64,000 nucleotides of DNA from an uncultured Clostridia bacterium (GTDB lineage: Bacteria; Bacillota; Clostridia; Christensenellales; Borkfalkiaceae). The notes under the pieces were generated by a model that worked only from the letters and a program-made list of their open reading frames with translations, had not been told where the DNA came from and did not search any database. The stretch spans positions 186,001-250,000 of the forward strand of contig CAKQKE010000002.1 in the NCBI GenBank assembly GCA_934247935.1, given 5' to 3'. Below, piece by piece: positions 59,187 to 64,000 of the stretch. Position 1 is the first letter of the stretch. Every line of letters begins with the position of its first letter. Made by a program: the position numbers and the translations under genes.

Positions 59187-60628
59187 TATTCGCCCCTTCT
59201 TATTTTTTTAAGCATTCCCGTCTTTAAATCGTATAATTTTTGCGAAAGGTCAACCTTGTAAATGTGCGGTTGGTCAAGCCTTCTGTATTCGTCCCAGAAA
59301 GTAGAAAGTTCTTTATCACAGTATTCAGCGACTTCTTTAAGCGACGGGAATTTATATACAAGTTCGCCGCTTTTAATCACGGGAATGACGATTTCACGCA
59401 TAACGTATTGCGTAAACGTAGTCTTTTTCCATGTTTCGAGCGGGTGGAATATTGTAAGCGGTTTGCTATCGTCGATAGTTTCGCTTCTTAAAGCAATCAG
59501 GTCGGCTTCGGCTTTGCCCGTCTCTTTATCGTATATTCTGTAAATAGTTTTAAATCCCGGATTTGTAATTTTCGCGGAGTTGTCTGATACCTTGATTTTT
59601 GGTATTTCTTTACCATTTTCATACACTGCGGCAAGTTTATACACACCGCCGAGCGCAGGCATGTCCGCACTTGTGATAAGTTTTGTACCCACGCCCCAAC
59701 TGTCGATTTTTGCGCCTTGATGAATAAGCGAAGAAATGAGTTTTTCGTCAAGGTCGCCCGATGCGCAAATAATCGCGTCCTTATACCCCGCGTCGTCAAG
59801 CATCATCCTTGCCTTTTTGGTCAGATAAGCAAGGTCTCCCGAATCGAGTCTTATACCTATTGGTTTGTGCCCTTGCGCTTTTAATTCGTCAAACACTTTA
59901 ATTGCATTGGGCACGCCGCTTTTAAGCGTGTCGTACGTGTCGACAAGCAGCATCGTTGCGTCGGGATAAACTTTAGCGTATGCGCGGAATGCGTCGAGTT
60001 CGGTGGGGAAATTCATTACCCAACTGTGCGCGTGCGTGCCGGAAACTTTTACGTCGAATATTTGTCCCGCAAGCACGTTTGACGTCGACCCGCAACCGCC
60101 TATAATCGCCGCCCTTGCGCCGTAAATACCCGCATCCGGACCCTGCGCTCTGCGCAAACCGAATTCCATTACTCTTTTTCCGCTGCCTGCGGCATAACAA
60201 ATTTTAGCCGCTTTCGACGCGATAAGCGTCTGGTGATTTATTATGTTTAAAATAGCCGTTTCCACAAGTTGAGCCTCGATAACGGGGGCTTTTACCGTCA
60301 ATATAGGTTCACCCGGAAAAACCACGGTGCCCTCGGGAACGGAATAAATGTCACCCGTAAAACGGAACTCGGAAAGGTATTTTAAAAAGCCTTTATCAAA
60401 CAAATTCAAACTGTCTAAATAGTCAATTTCTTCTTTTCCGAATTTTAAGTTTACAACGTAATCGATCGCTTGTTCGAGTCCCGCAAACACCGAATAAGTA
60501 ATTATTTCGTTCTGACGAAAAAACACGTCGAACACTGCCGTTCGGTCGCCTTTACCTTCGAGATAATAACCGTTCATCATTGTAAGTTGATACAAATCGG
60601 TCAATAAAGTCAAATTTCTTTTTTCCAT
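59186..60628 (-). CDS. pncB: Nicotinate phosphoribosyltransferase
   Basis: First enzyme of nicotinate salvage to NAD, joining nicotinate and PRPP with ATP use. Conserved parts are LLTDLYQLTMMNGYYLEGK, FGLRRAQGPDAGIYGARAA (the autophosphorylated His found in some relatives appears later in SGTHAHSWVMNF) and IRLDSGDLAYLTKKAR. The 480 residues are complete. AGAGG precedes the ATG. It is first in the operon with the coiled-coil gene and lspA. Confidence 0.94.
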   Translation of the reverse strand: MEKRNLTLLTDLYQLTMMNGYYLEGKGDRTAVFDVFFRQNEIITYSVFAGLEQAIDYVVNLKFGKEEIDYLDSLNLFDKGFLKYLSEFRFTGDIYSVPEGTVVFPGEPILTVKAPVIEAQLVETAILNIINHQTLIASKAAKICYAAGSGKRVMEFGLRRAQGPDAGIYGARAAIIGGCGSTSNVLAGQIFDVKVSGTHAHSWVMNFPTELDAFRAYAKVYPDATMLLVDTYDTLKSGVPNAIKVFDELKAQGHKPIGIRLDSGDLAYLTKKARMMLDDAGYKDAIICASGDLDEKLISSLIHQGAKIDSWGVGTKLITSADMPALGGVYKLAAVYENGKEIPKIKVSDNSAKITNPGFKTIYRIYDKETGKAEADLIALRSETIDDSKPLTIFHPLETWKKTTFTQYVMREIVIPVIKSGELVYKFPSLKEVAEYCDKELSTFWDEYRRLDQPHIYKVDLSQKLYDLKTGMLKKIRRGE

Positions 60629-60658
60629 ATGTAACTACCTCTGATTTTTGTTTTTTAT

Positions 60659-60694
60659 GTCGTTTTTACTAAATACGTATCGTATAAACGCGGC
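60659..60694 (+). repeat. 36-bp palindromic element, copy 16
   Basis: GTCGTTTTTACTAAATACGT at the left, ATAAACGCGGC at the right. This copy is the closest to consensus. It lies between pncB and lgt. Confidence 0.88.
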
Positions 60695-60731
60695 AAGATA
60701 GCCGACGCTTTAAGTCGATTGTTTTATATTT

Positions 60732-61529
60732 TTAATTGCTTTCTACTTGTTCTTTAAGTTCTTTTTGTCTTTTTTCAAGCACCTTTTTAAACACGAAATA
60801 AAACCCTATTCCAATCGCAATCATAAGCAGCGATTGTGCTTGCGACGGCGAAAGTCCCGCAATGAACGCACCTCTGTCGTCCCCTCTTAAATATTCGATT
60901 AGAAATCTGAAAATTCCGTAACACACGAGGTACAAACTTAAGTTGTGCTGAAAATTCTTTTTCATGTAAAGATACAGGCATACGCCGAAAAGAATAAACA
61001 AAAACGCCGCTTCATAAAGTTGGGTCGGGTGTACGGGAGTTCCGTCATAACCGTAATACAACGAATTTTTGGGGAAACTTACGCCTAAAAAACTCGAAGT
61101 TTCTTTGCCGTAACAGCAACCGGCGAAAAAGCAACCTACTCTGCCGAAAGCATGCGCGATAAGTATACAACACGGAAGCAAGGACAATATGTCGGTAAGT
61201 CTTGTTTTATATCTTTTGCGTAAAAGAAAGTAAACGCCGAGGAAAAACGCCGCTCCGCCGATAAGTCCGCCGATGAACGTAATTCCGCCGTTAAGCGAAA
61301 AACCGCCCGAGGGGTTTTCGATATAGTTGTAAATTCCCTGATAAAGCGCAGCAGTGAAAAAGCCGAACATTATCGCTCCTATTCCGTCGTAAAAAATAAA
61401 ATCGACGAATCTGCTTTCGATGTTTTTCTTTTTCGTGAAAACAAACAACACGATAAAGCAACATAAAATGCCTATCGCTATCATTATTCCGTACAAATGC
61501 ACGTTTAAAAATAACGCTTTTGAATACAT
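60732..61529 (-). CDS. lgt: Prolipoprotein diacylglyceryl transferase
   Basis: Transfers diacylglycerol from phosphatidylglycerol to the lipobox Cys of prolipoproteins. It has seven hydrophobic segments; the Lgt signature HAFGRVGCFFAGCCYGKE and the downstream HPTQLYEA and FRFLIEYLRGDDRG are present. The 265 residues are complete. GAGG lies 5 bases before the ATG. Together with lspA it completes the lipoprotein pathway within 4 kb. Confidence 0.95.
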   Translation of the reverse strand: MYSKALFLNVHLYGIMIAIGILCCFIVLFVFTKKKNIESRFVDFIFYDGIGAIMFGFFTAALYQGIYNYIENPSGGFSLNGGITFIGGLIGGAAFFLGVYFLLRKRYKTRLTDILSLLPCCILIAHAFGRVGCFFAGCCYGKETSSFLGVSFPKNSLYYGYDGTPVHPTQLYEAAFLFILFGVCLYLYMKKNFQHNLSLYLVCYGIFRFLIEYLRGDDRGAFIAGLSPSQAQSLLMIAIGIGFYFVFKKVLEKRQKELKEQVESN

Positions 61530-61559
61530 ATTTACCTCTTTAACGGCACAGCCGTAAAC

Positions 61560-61870
61560 ATTTTTTACTATTATAAGTACGTGTATCGCAATTTACTCGC
61601 CGGTTTTTACAAAAAATCGCTTGTATTAATTTTGATTTTCAGCCATGCAAAGTAAATTACGCTACATTTAAGTTTTAAACTTTTTATACATTATACCATT
61701 TATATAAATAAATTACAAGAAATTTATTAGAAATACGAATGAAAATTTGTCTTATACTCCGTTTACAGCACAATTTATAAAGCCGACTTACAAAAACCGA
61801 CTTTATTTTTACTTAAAACACAGTATTTTATAATTTTTAATCGGTAAACCGAAAACCTCCACGCATTAAA
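61560..61870. other. Intergenic gap upstream of lgt
   Basis: AT-rich and gene-free. GTACGTGTATCGC near 61577 may be a heavily decayed 36-bp palindrome, but I did not count it. Confidence 0.35.
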
Positions 61871-61875
61871 ACCAA

Positions 61876-61968
61876 ACGCAAGCACATAAAAATAACTTTA
61901 TTAATTCCCACGCCAAAAACACATAAAAACAAACCCGCTAACATACGCTCCAAAAACACATAAAAACA
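61876..61968. repeat. Degenerate 37-bp tandem repeat
   Basis: CACATAAAAA starts at 61883, 61920 and 61957, an exact 37-base period. The last two units share 19 identical bases (61913-61931 and 61950-61968). Confidence 0.6.
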
Positions 61969-61987
61969 GCGGCGACAAAATCGCCGC
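61960..61987 (-). terminator. Terminator of the DUF711-ACT genes
   Basis: GCGGCGA (61969-61975) pairs with TCGCCGC (61981-61987) and is followed on the minus strand by TGTTTTTAT. Confidence 0.85.
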
Positions 61988-62007
61988 CGCAAATTTTAAA
62001 CATTAAA

Positions 62008-63363
62008 TCAGTTTTTATTACCGTGGATTGGCGCGGGAATTTTACCGCCCCTTGAAATAAACTTTTCCGAGGAAAAACCGTTTACTTTCATAATAGGCGC
62101 ACTACCAAGAAGTCCGCCGAATTCGACCACGTCGCCAACGGTTTTACCCGGTACGGGAATAATTCTCACGGCGGTGGTCTTATTGTTCACCATACCGATA
62201 GCCGCTTCATCCGCAATTATAGCCGAAATCGTTGCAGCCGAAGTATCGCCCGGCACGGCAACCATATCTATACCCACGCTGCACACAGCAGTCATCGCCT
62301 CGAGTTTGTTCAAAGTCAGACTGCCGCACTTTACGCCGTTAATCATTCCGTCGTCTTCGCTTACGGGAATAAACGCACCAGAAAGCCCGCCGACCCTTGA
62401 AGAAGCCATAATTCCGCCTTTTTTTACCGAGTCGTTTAATATAGCGAGACACGCCGTAGTACCGTGAGTACCCACTTTTTCAAGACCCATTTCTTCAAGT
62501 ATACTGCCGACGCTGTCACCGACAACAGGCGTAGGAGCCAACGACAAATCAACTATACCGAATTCCGCATTAAGTCTTTTCGATGCCTCTTTAGCGATAA
62601 GTTGACCGACCCTCGTGATTTTGAAAGCAGTCTTTTTAATAATTTCGGCAACTTCTGAAATATCCGCTTCGGGGTGTTCTTTAAGTGCTTTATAAACCAC
62701 GCCCGGACCGGAAACGCCCACGTTTATAACTCTGCCGCCCTCGCCCACGCCGTGGAACGCGCCCGCCATAAACGGGTTGTCCTCGACCGCATTGCAAAAC
62801 GCAACAAATTTGGCGCAGCCGAAACCGTCTCTGTCCTTTGTCAGGTCGGCGGCTTGTTTGATTATTTCTCCCACGAGTTTTACCGCATCCATATTTATGC
62901 CCGCCCTTGTCGAGCCGACGTTTACAGACGAACAAAGTATATCTGTTTCGGCAAGAACTTGCGGAATGGATTTTACAAATCTTTCCTCATACCCGGTCAT
63001 GCCCTTTTGCACGAGTGCGGTATAACCGCCGACGAAATCCACGCCGACTTCCTTTCCCGCCTTGTCTATTGCCTTGGCAATTTCGACTTCGCCGCCGCAA
63101 AAAGGCGCGCTGATTAAACTTACCGGCGTAACAGACAATCTTTTGTTGACTATAGGCACTCCGTATTCCAAAGATAAATTGTTTGCGGTAAAAACGAGGT
63201 CTTTCGCACTTTTGCAGATGTAATCGTACACCGCTTGCGCCGTTTCTTTCGCCGTACCCCTGATGCACGGAAAAAGAGAGAGACCCATAGTGACCGTCCT
63301 TACGTCGAAATGGTCTTTAGTGACCATGTTTACACTTTCCAAAACGTCAATGCTGTTTATCAT
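62008..63363 (-). CDS. PFL family protein (DUF711/UPF0210)
   Basis: A 451-residue conserved protein distantly related to pyruvate formate-lyase-type folds; the function is not established as far as I know. Typical stretches are TVTMGLSLFPCIRG, DFVGGYTALVQKG, NVGSTRAGINMDAVKL, VNVGVSGPGVVYKAL and LSLAPTPVVGDSVGSIL. It lies 3 bases downstream of the ACT-domain gene, an arrangement kept in many Firmicutes, suggesting the ACT protein regulates it. Confidence 0.9.
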   Translation of the reverse strand: MINSIDVLESVNMVTKDHFDVRTVTMGLSLFPCIRGTAKETAQAVYDYICKSAKDLVFTANNLSLEYGVPIVNKRLSVTPVSLISAPFCGGEVEIAKAIDKAGKEVGVDFVGGYTALVQKGMTGYEERFVKSIPQVLAETDILCSSVNVGSTRAGINMDAVKLVGEIIKQAADLTKDRDGFGCAKFVAFCNAVEDNPFMAGAFHGVGEGGRVINVGVSGPGVVYKALKEHPEADISEVAEIIKKTAFKITRVGQLIAKEASKRLNAEFGIVDLSLAPTPVVGDSVGSILEEMGLEKVGTHGTTACLAILNDSVKKGGIMASSRVGGLSGAFIPVSEDDGMINGVKCGSLTLNKLEAMTAVCSVGIDMVAVPGDTSAATISAIIADEAAIGMVNNKTTAVRIIPVPGKTVGDVVEFGGLLGSAPIMKVNGFSSEKFISRGGKIPAPIHGNKN

Positions 63364-63366
63364 AAA

Positions 63367-63636
63367 TCAAACTGTGTACATGGCGTTGTAAATATCTTCG
63401 TGCTTTAAATAAATTTCAACGCCTATCTCCTTTCCTGCTGTATTAAATTTTTGCACGAGACCGTCAAGCGGAGTCTTGCTTTTACTTATGTCGACAACCA
63501 TTATCATTGTAAAATTGCCTTGTATAACGGTTTGACTTATGTCTTCTATGTTTACGTTTTCTTCGGCAAGCAATGCGCTTACTTTCGCGATTATTCCGGG
63601 TTTGTCTTTGCCTATTACCGTCAAAATTGCCTTCAT
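63367..63636 (-). CDS. ACT-domain protein (UPF0237)
   Basis: An 89-residue single ACT domain: AILTVIGKDKPGIIAKVSAL, then NIEDISQTVIQGNFTMIMVVDI. ACT domains bind small ligands such as amino acids. The length is standard for the stand-alone family. It precedes the DUF711 gene by 3 bases and presumably acts with it. Confidence 0.9.
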   Translation of the reverse strand: MKAILTVIGKDKPGIIAKVSALLAEENVNIEDISQTVIQGNFTMIMVVDISKSKTPLDGLVQKFNTAGKEIGVEIYLKHEDIYNAMYTV

Positions 63637-63745
63637 TTGTCGCTCCTTATAAAAATTAATCTTTTATCTTTAAATCTTAAACGTTTTATTCGTGCCGTTT
63701 TTTATCGAAAAACTCATATTAAAAGATTATCGTTTTTTAGTTTTA

Positions 63746-64000
63746 TTAAAAAAGACCCGTAATTTTTCCGTCTTCGTCAACGTCTATTTTTTCAGCCGCA
63801 GGAACTTTAGGTAATCCCGGCATCGTCATAATGTTGCCCGTAAGCACCACAATAAAACCTGCGCCCGCCGAAACTTTTACGTTTTTTACCGTTACTTTAA
63901 ATCCCGTCGGCGCACCGAGTTTGGTTGCGTCGTCCGAAAAACTGTACTGCGTTTTTGCCATACACACGGGCAATTTATCATACCCGAGCGCAGTTAGTTT
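63746..64000 (-). CDS. fhs: Formate-tetrahydrofolate ligase, C-terminal part
   Basis: Only the last 84 codons are inside the window; the gene continues past the right edge. The segment LPVCMAKTQYSFSDD, then GFVV-like VSAGAGFIVVLTGNIMTMPG and LPKVPAAEKIDVDEDGKI are the conserved end of the enzyme, which makes 10-formyl-THF from formate with ATP. In anaerobes it feeds purine synthesis and the methyl branch of C1 metabolism. The stop codon is intact. Confidence 0.95.
   Translation of the reverse strand, partial: KLTALGYDKLPVCMAKTQYSFSDDATKLGAPTGFKVTVKNVKVSAGAGFIVVLTGNIMTMPGLPKVPAAEKIDVDEDGKITGLF

Noticed and set aside
3332..60694. 36-bp palindromes as CRISPR repeats
   Set aside because: They are single, kilobases apart, with no spacers and no cas genes.
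63974..64000. Internal start for fhs at 63973
   Set aside because: The frame is open to the window edge and upstream residues (LTALGYDK) match the family, so the gene is cut by the edge rather than short.

Overview
The window looks like a chromosomal segment from an endospore-forming, low-GC Clostridia-type Firmicute, probably an uncultured gut anaerobe. The evidence is spoIIGA-sigE, sigG and spoIVA, PyrR control of uracil uptake, strong GGAGG-type ribosome binding sites, sigma-A promoters, lgt/lspA lipoprotein processing, and a run of huge BspA/InlB/GLUG-repeat surface proteins. I cannot fix the genus from sequence alone. Most genes lie on the minus strand.

Layout. 0.3-3 kb: cysK-cysE-EFR1 ferredoxin operon. 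3.6-4.4 kb: an unknown membrane protein. 5.3-5.9 kb: six tRNAs (Gly, Arg, His, Gln, Lys, Lys) behind one promoter. 6-7 kb: rdgB and a phosphodiesterase. 7.2-13.4 kb: a lipase-like/LRR/InlB giant and two tandem lipoproteins. 14-15.3 kb: tRNA-Val, a second phosphodiesterase and a TfoX-N protein. 15.7-30.3 kb: six large exported proteins, four of them in one tightly coupled operon (30327 to 21250) divergent from a winged-helix regulator (30835). 32-34.4 kb: a flavin reductase and a group II PLP decarboxylase. 34.8-40.6 kb: copA, map, an Lrp regulator and aspA. 40.8-43.5 kb: the sporulation sigma cluster. 43.7-47.2 kb: a cytidylate-kinase-like protein, an FTR-like protein, a MATE transporter and Sua5. 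47.2-48 kb: a repeat-rich gap. 48-53 kb: spoIVA, plsY, der and a radical SAM DUF512 protein. 53.5-56.7 kb: uracil salvage (upp, pyrR, uraA). 57-61.5 kb: rluD, lspA, a coiled-coil protein, pncB and lgt. 62-64 kb: a DUF711 protein, an ACT protein and the 3' end of fhs.

Main observations. (1) A 36-bp imperfect palindrome with a central ACGT, usually ATACGTAT, occurs at least 16 times, about once per 4 kb. It always reads in the same direction where orientation can be judged. All copies are intergenic except one lying in frame inside the Sua5 gene. (2) The spoIVA ribosome binding site lies in the 3' arm of a terminator hairpin, while a sigma-E-like promoter would start transcription inside the loop and so free it. 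(3) pyrR appears leaderless, and its promoter is back-to-back with that of upp. (4) A four-gene surface operon contains a LamG-metallophosphoesterase, an SGNH-like protein lacking its catalytic residues and a GLUG beta-helix lipoprotein. It is the best candidate for an undescribed multi-protein surface system. (5) Remnants of a duplicated flavin reductase 5' region and of an XRE regulator mark decay around the accessory block.
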